From Streptomyces neyagawaensis (GTDB lineage: Bacteria > Actinomycetota > Actinomycetes > Streptomycetales > Streptomycetaceae): a stretch of 32,308 nt of DNA. The stretch spans positions 1 to 32,308 of the forward strand of contig NZ_JAMGBG010000122.1 in NCBI RefSeq assembly GCF_023516595.1. Direction: 5' to 3'. Each line of letters begins with the position of its first letter. Position 1 is the stretch's first letter. The notes below the pieces were generated by a model, which saw nothing but the letters and a program-made list of their open reading frames with translations, made no database searches and was not told the DNA's origin. Positions 1 to 7,462 of the stretch are shown piece after piece. A program made the position numbers and the translations under genes.

Positions 1-867
1 GCCGGGGTGGCGGAGGCGGAAGTCGAGCAGATGGTCGGGTGTTGCGCCCGTGAACGAATAGATCGTCTGGCTGGCGTCGCCGACGACGCACAGGTCGTCC
101 CGGTCGCCGAGCCACAGTTCCAGGAGGCGCTGCTGGAGGGGGCTGACGTCCTGGTACTCGTCGACCACGAAGTGCTGGTACTGGGAGCGGACCTGCTCGG
201 CGATGTCGTGCCGGTCCTGGAGGATGCCGACGGTGAGCAGGAGGACGTCCTCGAAGTCGATGACGGCGCGCTCGCGCTTGAGGTCCTCGTAGGTGGAGTA
301 GATCTGGGCGATCTCGGCCGGGTCGCGGGGGGTTTCCCGGCCGTGCTTGGCGGCTGCGGCGGCGTAGTCGGCGGGGACGGTCTGGGTGACCTTGGACCAC
401 TCGATCTCGGCGGCGGCGTCCCGAAGTTCGTTGCGATCGAGACGGATGCGGCAGGCGGCCGCCGCGTCCGCGACGAGGGGGATCTTGCGGTCGACGATCC
501 TGGGCATCCCACCGCCGACGGCCTTCGGCCAGAAGTACTGGAGCTGGCGCAGGGCAGCGGAGTGGAAGGTGCGGGCCTGGACGCCGGCGGCACCGAGCTG
601 GCGCAGGCGGCCGCGCATCTCCCCGGCGGCGCGGGCGGTGAAGGTGACGGCGAGCACGCTGGCGGGCTGGAGCATCCCCGCCCGCACGCCGTAGGCGATG
701 CGGTGGGTGATGGCGCGGGTCTTGCCCGTGCCGGCTCCCGCCAGGACGCACACCGGCCCGTGCAGGGCGGTGGCCACCGCGCGCTGCTCGGGGTCGAGCC
801 CTTCGAGCACCGCGTCGGCCGAGTCGGGGACCCGCGGGAAGAGGGTGGAGTGCGTTGCTGCTGTCAC
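1..867 (-). CDS. uvrD2: UvrD2-type superfamily 1A DNA helicase, N-terminal part (runs off the left edge)
   Basis: This is the first 289 codons of an ATP-dependent 3'-5' DNA helicase; the rest lies outside the window. It starts at GTG (865-867), giving VTAATHSTLFPRV. Visible motifs are a Q-motif region (LDPEQRAV, about residue 24), Walker A AGAGTGKT (43-50), motif Ia VTFTARAAGEMR, Walker B VVDEYQDVSPLQQ and motif III GDASQTIYSFTGA near the cut end. The family unwinds DNA in repair. In actinobacteria UvrD2 normally continues into a second motor half and often an HRDC domain, which cannot be seen here. It is divergent from mrx1, and the pair is also adjacent in mycobacteria (from memory). No convincing ribosome binding site precedes the GTG. 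The assignment to UvrD2 rather than another UvrD paralogue rests on the context. Confidence 0.9.
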   Translation of the reverse strand, partial: MTAATHSTLFPRVPDSADAVLEGLDPEQRAVATALHGPVCVLAGAGTGKTRAITHRIAYGVRAGMLQPASVLAVTFTARAAGEMRGRLRQLGAAGVQARTFHSAALRQLQYFWPKAVGGGMPRIVDRKIPLVADAAAACRIRLDRNELRDAAAEIEWSKVTQTVPADYAAAAAKHGRETPRDPAEIAQIYSTYEDLKRERAVIDFEDVLLLTVGILQDRHDIAEQVRSQYQHFVVDEYQDVSPLQQRLLELWLGDRDDLCVVGDASQTIYSFTGATPDHLLDFRLRHPG

Positions 868-906
868 ACGGCCATGCTGCCAGGTCGCCGGAGACGGCTG
901 CGCCGG

Positions 907-915
907 TTGTCCACA
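907..915 (+). promoter_or_regulatory. DnaA-box-like site TTGTCCACA
   Basis: An exact match to the Streptomyces-preferred DnaA box TTGTCCACA lies in the uvrD2-mrx1 intergenic region, about 40 bases upstream of the uvrD2 start. A single 9-mer can occur by chance. Two related sites lie in other intergenic regions of this window (16318 and 29077). Confidence 0.4.
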
Positions 916-982
916 GGCAGGCCCTCGCAGTCGTACTAATGCGGCAGGCGCCCCCTTGGTGGTGGACGCCACCCTCCCGCGG

Positions 983-1008
983 GGAATGGCGGGCCCGTGG
1001 CGTACGTT
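983..1008 (+). promoter_or_regulatory. SigR-type promoter for mrx1 (GGAAT-N18-GTT)
   Basis: The -35 element GGAAT (983-987, preceded by GG) and the -10 element GTT (1006-1008) are separated by exactly 18 bases. This matches the SigR consensus of Streptomyces (GGAAT-N18/19-GTT). Transcription would start near 1015 and leave a leader of about 43 bases containing the mrx1 ribosome binding site. SigR controls the thiol-oxidative stress response, which fits a mycothiol-dependent redoxin downstream. Confidence 0.7.
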
Positions 1009-1057
1009 CCACTCACTGCTACGAGCACCCCTCATACCGTGAAGGAGCGCCAGGGAC

Positions 1058-1300
1058 ATGGCGGGCACTGTGACGATGTACAGCACCACGTGGTGCGGCT
1101 ACTGCCGTCGGCTGAAGAGCCAGATGGACCGCGAGGGCATCACGTACACCGAGATCAACATCGAGCAGGACCCGGAGTCCGCGGCGTTCGTGGAGAAGGC
1201 GAACGGCGGGAACCAGACCGTTCCCACCGTCCTCTTCCCGGACGGTTCGACCCTCACCAACCCCTCGCTGGCGCAGGTCAAGCAGAAGATAGGCGCGTAG
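1058..1300 (+). CDS. mrx1: Mycoredoxin (glutaredoxin-like, CGYC active site)
   Basis: This 80-residue thioredoxin-fold protein has the active site WCGYC (residues 12-16), the cis-proline motif TVPTV (around 54-58) and the DGSTLTNPS segment typical of mycoredoxin-1. The family reduces S-mycothiolated proteins and other mycothiol mixed disulfides in the cytoplasm, passing electrons from mycothiol and mycothiol disulfide reductase. The start is ATG, with AAGGAG at 1042-1047. The stop TAG is at 1298-1300. It is convergent with nudC (26-base gap) and divergent from uvrD2. A SigR-type promoter lies 50-75 bases upstream of the start codon. Family length is normal. Confidence 0.95.
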   Translation: MAGTVTMYSTTWCGYCRRLKSQMDREGITYTEINIEQDPESAAFVEKANGGNQTVPTVLFPDGSTLTNPSLAQVKQKIGA

Positions 1301-1326
1301 TCGCGAGCCCCCGCCCGACCGCACGC

Positions 1327-2274
1327 CTAGCCGGTGTGCCCCCGGGTCGGCAGGGGCTTGCCGTACCAGAGTTCGATCAGCCGGGCCGCGATCGAGATGC
1401 CGTAGGGAGCCAGCACCTCCCCGGACTCGAACGCGGCCCGCAGCTCTTCCCGGGAGAACCAACGCGCCTCGTGGATCTCGTCGCCGTCCACGTCTATGTC
1501 CGTGGAGGTGGCGCGGGCCATGAAGCCGAGCATGAGGCTGGAGGGGAAGGGCCACGGCTGACTGGCGATGTACTCGACCTGGCCGACGGTGATGCCGACC
1601 TCCTCGTGGACCTCCCGGCGCACGGCCTGCTCGATGGACTCGCCGGGCTCCACGAAGCCCGCGAGGGTCGAGAAGCGGCCCTCGGGCCAGTGCACCTGGC
1701 GGCCGAGGAGGAGGCGGTCGTCGTCGTCCGTGACGCCCATGATCACCGCGGGGTCGGTCCGCGGGTAGTGCTCGGCGCCGCAGGCCGGGCAGCGGCGGAT
1801 GTGACCGGCGGCCGCGATGACCGTGCGCTCGCCGCAGCGGGAGCAGAAGCGGTGGGTGCGCTGCCAGTTCTCCAGACCGACCGCGTGCACCATGAGTCCG
1901 GTGTCGCGCGGCGACAGCAGCATGCCCGCCTCACGCAGGCCGGCCGGTCGGGCCGACTGGTCCATGCGTCCGGGCAGCGAGTCCTTCTGCAGTGCGAAGT
2001 AGCTCACACCGTCGGCGTCGGTGCCCAGGAAGTAGCGGTGCGCCTCGGTGAGCGGTGCCTCGAAGGACGGGGTCATGACGAGTTCGGTGGTGCCGTCCGG
2101 CGTCTCGTCGATGAGGACCTGACCGCCGGAGACCACGAAGCAGCGGGTGGTGGGGTGGCTCCAGGCCGCCGCGAGCCAGGCCTCGTCGAGGCGGTGGTGG
2201 GCCGCCCGGTCGATGCCGCTCGGGGCGGTGAGCGCGATGGGTCGATCGGCGGTGTGGTCGGTCCAGGTCGTCAC
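1327..2274 (-). CDS. nudC: NAD+ diphosphatase / RNA deNADding Nudix hydrolase NudC
   Basis: This 315-residue Nudix enzyme cleaves NAD(H) to NMN(H) and AMP; the family also removes NAD caps from RNA 5' ends. It has an N-terminal non-catalytic domain, then a zinc ribbon (CSRC near residue 143, CPAC near 161). The complete Nudix box runs from GFVEPGES through REVHEEVGI (about 206-228). The NudC signature SQPWPFPSS follows (about 237-245) and marks NADH pyrophosphatases among Nudix proteins. The chosen start is GTG at 2272-2274 (VTTWTDHTADRP). The frame is open far upstream, but that stretch lies in the spacer and in the dipeptidase gene in another frame. It is the last gene of the minus-strand run adnA-adnB-dipeptidase-nudC, about 107 bases after the dipeptidase stop. 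Confidence 0.93.
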   Translation of the reverse strand: MTTWTDHTADRPIALTAPSGIDRAAHHRLDEAWLAAAWSHPTTRCFVVSGGQVLIDETPDGTTELVMTPSFEAPLTEAHRYFLGTDADGVSYFALQKDSLPGRMDQSARPAGLREAGMLLSPRDTGLMVHAVGLENWQRTHRFCSRCGERTVIAAAGHIRRCPACGAEHYPRTDPAVIMGVTDDDDRLLLGRQVHWPEGRFSTLAGFVEPGESIEQAVRREVHEEVGITVGQVEYIASQPWPFPSSLMLGFMARATSTDIDVDGDEIHEARWFSREELRAAFESGEVLAPYGISIAARLIELWYGKPLPTRGHTG

Positions 2275-2381
2275 GGGTGCTTCCAACTCCCCCGGTGGAA
2301 CGGTCGGGTTCGGGCGGGCGGTTCGGGCGGGGCGTACGGCGGGCGGGTGCGCTGGGACGTGGGGCCGCGTGGGGGGCTTCT

Positions 2382-3785
2382 TCAGTGTGCCTCGTGGGAG
2401 CCGACGGCCAGCTCGCTCCAGAGGTATGCGCTGGTCTCGACGCCTTTGAGGAGCAGGTCCAGTTCGACCTTCTCGTCGGGGGCGTGCCAGCCGTCGGAGG
2501 GGACGGAGATGCCGAGGAAGAGCACGGGTGCGTCGAGGACTTCCTGGAGGTCCGCGGCGGGTCCTGAGCCGCCCTCGCGGGTGTAGCGGATCGGCTGCTG
2601 GAAGGCGCGGCCCATGGCGCGCACCAGGGATCGCAGGGCCGGGTGGTCCAGGGGCGTCAGGCAGGGCCGGGTGGCCCCGCTGAAGGCGATCTCGTGGCGG
2701 ATGCCGGCGGGGACGCGTTCGGCGGCCCAGGCGGTGACGGCCTTGGCGATGTGGTCGGGGTCCTGGCCCGCGACCAGCCGGAAGGACAGCTTCACCATCG
2801 CCGAGGAGGGGATGATCGTCTTGCTGCCGGCGTCCTGGTAGCCGCCGCCGATGCCGTTGACCTCGGCGGTCGGGCGGGCCCAGACGCGCTCCAGGGTGGT
2901 GTGTCCGGCTTCTCCGTGTGCCGCCGTCGACCTGGCCGTGCGCAGCCACCGCTCCTCGTCGAAGGGCAGTTCGGCGAAGAGTTCGCGTTCCCGGTCGGTG
3001 AGTTCGACGATGCCGTCGTAGAAGCCGGGGATCGCCACGCGCGCGTGCTCGTCGTGCAGGGCGGCGACCAGGCGGGCGACCTCGGTGGCCGGGTTCGGGA
3101 CGGCGCCGCCGAAGGAACCGGAGTGGATGTCCTGGTCGGGGCCGTACAGCCGGATCTCGCACTCGGCGAGGCCGCGCATGCCGGTGCACACGGTGGGGGT
3201 GTCCTCGGACCACATGCCGGTGTCGGAGACGACCACCGCGTCGGCGGCGAGCCGCTCGGCGTGCTCCTCGACGAGGGCCCGGAAGTGCGGGGAGCCCGAC
3301 TCCTCCTCGCCCTCGACGATCATCTTGAGGTGGACGGCGGGGGTGCTGCGGCCGGTGGCGGCGAGGTGGGCGCGGACGCCGAGTGTGTGGAAGAACACCT
3401 GCCCCTTGTCGTCGGCCGCCCCGCGCGCGTGGAGGCGGTTTCCCCGGATGACGGGCTCGAACGGCTCGCTGTTCCAGCCGTCCTCGCGGGCGGCGGGCTG
3501 CACGTCGTGGTGGCCGTAGACCAGGACGGTGGGGGCGTCGGGGTCCTCGGAGGGCCATTCGGCGAAGACTGCGGGGGCTCCCGGTGTCTCCCAGACCTCG
3601 GCGACGGGGAAGCCGGTCTCCCGCAGCTTGGCGGCCAGCCAGTCGGCGCTGCGGCGTACGTCCGTCGCGTGCTCGGGCTGCGCCGACACCGACGGGATGC
3701 GCAGCCATTCCACGAGGTCGTCGAGGAAGGCGGCACGGTGGTTCTCGATGTACGTACGGACGGCGCTGTCCGGGGTCTCGCTCAT
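2382..3785 (-). CDS. M20 family metallo-dipeptidase
   Basis: This 467-residue di-zinc peptidase of the M20 (ArgE/DapE/carnosinase-like) family probably hydrolyses dipeptides in the cytoplasm; no signal peptide is seen. Metal and catalytic positions visible in order are YGHHDVQ (His, about residue 90), the bridging Asp in ARGAADDKGQ (about 123), the catalytic Glu pair in VEGEEESGS (about 156), Asp in SDTGMW (about 188) and His in PSDGWHAPDE (about 430). The dimerisation segment GPDQDIHSGSFGG with its conserved His is present. The start is ATG at 3783-3785 (MSETPDSAV). The adnB stop lies only 10 bases upstream, so it is probably co-transcribed with adnAB. Substrate cannot be told from sequence. 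Confidence 0.92.
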   Translation of the reverse strand: MSETPDSAVRTYIENHRAAFLDDLVEWLRIPSVSAQPEHATDVRRSADWLAAKLRETGFPVAEVWETPGAPAVFAEWPSEDPDAPTVLVYGHHDVQPAAREDGWNSEPFEPVIRGNRLHARGAADDKGQVFFHTLGVRAHLAATGRSTPAVHLKMIVEGEEESGSPHFRALVEEHAERLAADAVVVSDTGMWSEDTPTVCTGMRGLAECEIRLYGPDQDIHSGSFGGAVPNPATEVARLVAALHDEHARVAIPGFYDGIVELTDRERELFAELPFDEERWLRTARSTAAHGEAGHTTLERVWARPTAEVNGIGGGYQDAGSKTIIPSSAMVKLSFRLVAGQDPDHIAKAVTAWAAERVPAGIRHEIAFSGATRPCLTPLDHPALRSLVRAMGRAFQQPIRYTREGGSGPAADLQEVLDAPVLFLGISVPSDGWHAPDEKVELDLLLKGVETSAYLWSELAVGSHEAH

Positions 3786-3795
3786 GCCGACGAGA

Positions 3796-6700
3796 CTATC
3801 GGCCCGCACCGGCGTACTCGTCCGGCGGTTCGTCCCCGAACGCCCCCGGGGCCCCCTCCGCCCACGCGGGGGCCTCGGAGCCCGGCTCCTCCAGAAGCAG
3901 CCGTTCCAACGCCTCCCGGTCGGGCAGGTCCTCCGGTCGTACGACGTCACCCGTACGTACGTACAGGAATGCGGCCCCCACGGACTCCAGGGGCACGCCC
4001 CGCTGCTCGGCCCAGGCGAGGCGGTACAGCGCGAGCTGGAGGGGGTCGGCGGTGCGGGCGCGGCTGGTCTTCCAGTCGACGATCTCGTACCTCGTCGTCC
4101 CGTCGCCGTCGGTGTCCCGGTACACGGCGTCGATGCGGCCGCGCACGACGCGTCCGGCGATCCCGAGCTGGAAGGGCGCTTCCACGCGGTACGGCGTGCG
4201 CTGGGCGTACGGGGTGCGTTCGAAGGCTTCCTTCAGGGCCTCCAGATCCCGTTCGTCGGCGATCTCGGCCTCGCTGCCGGGCAGGTCCTCCGGCTCCAGC
4301 ATGGGCAGCCGCAGTTCTTCGAAGCGAGCCTCCACCCACGCGTGGAAGCGGGTGCCACGGCGCGCGGCGGGCTGCGGGGGACGTGGCATGGGGCGTGCGA
4401 GTTCCTGGGCGAAGCCGTCGGGGTCGGCGGCCAGGCGCACCAGCTGCGACGCCGTCAACGACGCCGGCAGGGGCACCTCGGTGACCTTCGCGCGGGCGCG
4501 CAGGAGCTCTCCGGTGAGGGCGTCGAGATCGCGGTCCCAGGAGGCGATGGTGCGTGCCTCCTCGGGCGTCAGGTCGTCCTCGGCGGGGTGTCTGCGGGCG
4601 TGCGGCACCGAGGGCGTGCGTGTGCCGTGGCCGGGAGGTGGGGGTGGCGGTAGGGGTGGGGTCTCGGTGGGGCGGGCCGTCGTCCAGGAGTCCCAGTCGG
4701 CGGCGTCCTCTTCGGCAAACCCGTCCCCCGGAAGGTCCTCGGGGAGGTGGTCCGGGTGGTCGTCGTCCAGGTGTTCGTCGTCCGGCGGAGGCGGCCACTC
4801 CGGGTCCTCGTAGGCGTACGGGTCGTCGGCACCGTCCGAGTGGGTGCCCTCGGGGGCGGAGGTGCGCTCCAGGTGGGCCAGGACGGTCTCGGCGGCCGCG
4901 CGGCGGCGGGCCAGGGCCGTGCCGTCCAGCGGGAGCGGCCAGGCGTGGTCGGCGGACGCCTCGCGCAGGGCCGGGTTCTCGGCGCCCTCCTCGGGTGCGT
5001 CGGCCCACACCTCGATCTCACCGAACCCGGCGGCGCAGTGGTCGTGAAGGGCCGTCAGGAAGTCGGACGGGCCGCGCGGGCGCTTCTGGGAGGGGCCCCA
5101 CCAGTGGCCGGAGCCGAGGAGCAGGGACCGGGGCCGGGTGAACGTCACATAGCCGAGGCGGAGTTCCTCGGTGTGCTGGTGGTCCTTCATGGCCTCGTGG
5201 AAGGCCTTCAGGCCGCGTGAGTCCCAGGACTCCACGTCGGGGAGGGTGTCGGCGTCGCCGCGCAGTTCGTGCGGCAGGACCCTGCCCTGGGCGGTCCACT
5301 TCTCGCGGCCCTGGGTGCTGGGGAAGGTCCCGGTGACGAGGCCGGGAACGGCGACGACGTCCCACTCCAGCCCTTTGGACTTGTGAGCGGTGAGCACCTT
5401 GACGGTGTTCTCGCCGCCAGGAAGGGCGTTGTCGAGGCCCTTCTCGTACTGGGCGGCCGTGCGTAGGAAGCCGAGGAAGGCGAGCAGGGTGGCCTCGCCC
5501 TCGCTGTTGGCGGCGAAGGAGGCGGCGATGTCGAGGAAGTTGGAGAGGGTCTCGCGGCGACGGGCGGCGAGGGCGTGCGGGGAGGCCGAGAGTTCGACTT
5601 CGAGGCCGGTGACGGCGAGCACCCGGTGGAGGACGTCCATGAGCGGGTCGGCGAGCGAGCGGCGCAGGTCGCGCAGTTCGGCGGCGAGGCGGGCGAACCG
5701 TACGCGCGCGTCGGGCGAGAAGGGCAGCCCGTCGTCCTCGCCCTCCGCTTCGAGGGGCAGTTCGAGGAAGGTGTCGAGTGCGTCGGCCAGCGAGATCACC
5801 TCAGCGGGGTCGACGCCCTCGACGGCGGCGGCGAGCCGGCGGTCGGGGTCGTCGTCGGCGCCCACACGCGCGTGCGACACGAGAAGCCTGGCCCGGCGTC
5901 CCAGGAGGGCGAGGTCGCGGGGGCCGATGCGCCAGCGCGGGCCGGTGAGCAGGCGGACCAGGGAGGCGTTGGCACCGGGGTCCTGGAGGACCTCGCAGAC
6001 GGCGACGAGGTCGGCCACCTCGGGGAGGTGGAGCAGCCCGGAGAGACCGACGACCTCGACCGGGATGTCACGGGCGACGAGCGCGCCCTGAATGTCGGCG
6101 AAGTCGGTGGCCGTGCGGCACAGGACCGCGATCTCGCCCGGTTCCTTGCCGGTGCGGACGAGGTGGGCGATCGAGTCGGCGATCCAGTCGAGCTCCTCGG
6201 CGTGGGTCGGCAGCAGCGCACAGCGGACCAGGCCGTCGCGCTCGGCTCCCGGGGCGGGCCTGAGGGCCTCCACGCCCGCGTGCATCGCGCGCAGGGGCTC
6301 CGCGAGGCCGTTGGCGAGGTCGAGGAGACGGCCCCCGCTGCGGCGGTTCTCGCTGAGCGCCTGGCGGGTCGCGGGGCGGCCGTCGGAGTGGGCGAAGTGC
6401 TCGGGGAAGTCGTCGAGGTTGGCGACGGAGGCACCCCGCCAGCCGTAGATGGCCTGGCAGGGGTCGCCGACGGCGGTCACCGGGTGACCGCTGCCACCGC
6501 CGAACAGGCCCGCGAGCAGCACGCGTTGGGCCACGGAGGTGTCCTGGTACTCGTCGAGCAGGACCACCCGGAACTCGTCCCGCAGCAGGCGGCCGACCTC
6601 GGGCAGCCGGCCGAGACCGGCCGACAGGGCGATCTGGTCGCCGAAGTCGAGGAGGTCCCGTTCGCGCTTGGCGGCTCGGTAGCGGCCGACCAGCTCCGCG

Positions 6701-7362
6701 AGTTCCCGGCGGGCGGCGGCCGCCTCGGGGACCTTGCGGAGGTCCGCGTTGGAGAGCTTGGCGCTCTCCAGGTCGCGCAGCAGCTCGGCGTCGTACGCGC
6801 GCAGTTCCTCGGGGCGTACGAGGTGTTCGGCGAGTTCGGAGTCGAGCGCGAGGAGGTCGCTGACGAGGTCGGGGAAGGAGCGGGTGAGCGCCGGGTAGGG
6901 GCCCGGGGACTCCCGGAGCACGCGCGCGGCGAGCTGGTAGCGGGTGGCGTCGGCGAGGAGGCGGGAGGTGGGCTCCAGTCCGATGCGCAGCCCGTGATCG
7001 GTGAGGAGCCGGCCCGCGAAGGCATGGTACGTGGAGATGACGGGCTCGCCCGGGGGGTTGTCGGGGTCGATCACGTCGGGGTCGGTGATGCCCGCCTTGA
7101 CCAGGGCCTTGCGCACCCGCTCGGCGAGTTCGCCGGCCGCCTTGTTGGTGAAGGTCAGGCCGAGCACCTGTTCGGGGGCGACCTGTCCGGTGCCGACCAG
7201 CCACACCACGCGCGCGGCCATCACCGTGGTCTTGCCGGAGCCGGCTCCGGCCACGATCACCTGCGGGGCGGGCGGCGCGATGATGCAGGCCGTCTGCTCC
7301 GGGGTGAACGGGATGCCCAGGAGCTCCTTGAGCTGCTCGGGATCAGTGATACGGGCGGACAC
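3796..7362 (-). CDS. adnB: AdnB-like subunit: UvrD-type helicase with C-terminal RecB-family nuclease
   Basis: About 1188 residues. With AdnA it should form the actinobacterial motor-nuclease that resects double-strand breaks. The N-terminal SF1A motor has FTPEQTA, Walker A AGAGSGKTT (about 39-47), LTFTNKAAGEL, LLDEYQDTS (about 270) and GDPCQAIYGWRGA. Motor half 2 contains VLTAHKSKGLEWDVV. The C-terminal RecB-type nuclease has His in RGTRFHAWVE (about 1004), GRIDAVY (about 1080), IVDWKTS (about 1095) and QLALYRLAW. No iron-sulfur cysteines flank this nuclease, unlike AdnA. A linker of about 100 residues rich in Asp, Glu and Pro precedes it. I prefer the GTG start at 7360-7362 (VSARITDPEQL), where homology begins and a TAGCCT -10-like element lies 7 bases upstream. 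ATG at 7405-7407 would add 15 residues. Confidence 0.9.
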   Translation of the reverse strand: MSARITDPEQLKELLGIPFTPEQTACIIAPPAPQVIVAGAGSGKTTVMAARVVWLVGTGQVAPEQVLGLTFTNKAAGELAERVRKALVKAGITDPDVIDPDNPPGEPVISTYHAFAGRLLTDHGLRIGLEPTSRLLADATRYQLAARVLRESPGPYPALTRSFPDLVSDLLALDSELAEHLVRPEELRAYDAELLRDLESAKLSNADLRKVPEAAAARRELAELVGRYRAAKRERDLLDFGDQIALSAGLGRLPEVGRLLRDEFRVVLLDEYQDTSVAQRVLLAGLFGGGSGHPVTAVGDPCQAIYGWRGASVANLDDFPEHFAHSDGRPATRQALSENRRSGGRLLDLANGLAEPLRAMHAGVEALRPAPGAERDGLVRCALLPTHAEELDWIADSIAHLVRTGKEPGEIAVLCRTATDFADIQGALVARDIPVEVVGLSGLLHLPEVADLVAVCEVLQDPGANASLVRLLTGPRWRIGPRDLALLGRRARLLVSHARVGADDDPDRRLAAAVEGVDPAEVISLADALDTFLELPLEAEGEDDGLPFSPDARVRFARLAAELRDLRRSLADPLMDVLHRVLAVTGLEVELSASPHALAARRRETLSNFLDIAASFAANSEGEATLLAFLGFLRTAAQYEKGLDNALPGGENTVKVLTAHKSKGLEWDVVAVPGLVTGTFPSTQGREKWTAQGRVLPHELRGDADTLPDVESWDSRGLKAFHEAMKDHQHTEELRLGYVTFTRPRSLLLGSGHWWGPSQKRPRGPSDFLTALHDHCAAGFGEIEVWADAPEEGAENPALREASADHAWPLPLDGTALARRRAAAETVLAHLERTSAPEGTHSDGADDPYAYEDPEWPPPPDDEHLDDDHPDHLPEDLPGDGFAEEDAADWDSWTTARPTETPPLPPPPPPGHGTRTPSVPHARRHPAEDDLTPEEARTIASWDRDLDALTGELLRARAKVTEVPLPASLTASQLVRLAADPDGFAQELARPMPRPPQPAARRGTRFHAWVEARFEELRLPMLEPEDLPGSEAEIADERDLEALKEAFERTPYAQRTPYRVEAPFQLGIAGRVVRGRIDAVYRDTDGDGTTRYEIVDWKTSRARTADPLQLALYRLAWAEQRGVPLESVGAAFLYVRTGDVVRPEDLPDREALERLLLEEPGSEAPAWAEGAPGAFGDEPPDEYAGAGR

Positions 7363-7369
7363 CCCAGAG

Positions 7370-7375
7370 AGGCTA
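7370..7375 (-). promoter_or_regulatory. Possible -10 element TAGCCT for a leaderless adnB transcript
   Basis: On the minus strand TAGCCT (a TANNNT match) lies 7 bases before the GTG at 7362, the spacing expected for a leaderless Streptomyces mRNA. I found no good -35 element, so this is weak. adnB could also be read from the adnA transcript. Confidence 0.3.
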
Positions 7376-7462
7376 GCGGCGGCCACTGACAGCGGACGCC
7401 GGGTCATCGTCCCGGCGGGGACAGGCGCTGGTCAGTGGGGGTGGTGCTGTGGATCACGTCGG

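Noticed and set aside
865..876. Three-codon ORF (Met-Ala-Val) whose stop overlaps the uvrD2 GTG
   Set aside because: Too short, no ribosome binding site, and such overlaps are frequent by chance.
2275..3708. N-terminal extension of nudC to 793 codons
   Set aside because: The extension is Arg/Pro-rich and lies over the dipeptidase gene; the NudC family is about 300 residues and fits the GTG at 2274.
2643..4484. Long plus-strand open frame opposite the dipeptidase and adnB genes
   Set aside because: It is antisense to genes with full catalytic motifs, has no recognisable domain, and reflects the scarcity of stop codons in GC-rich DNA.
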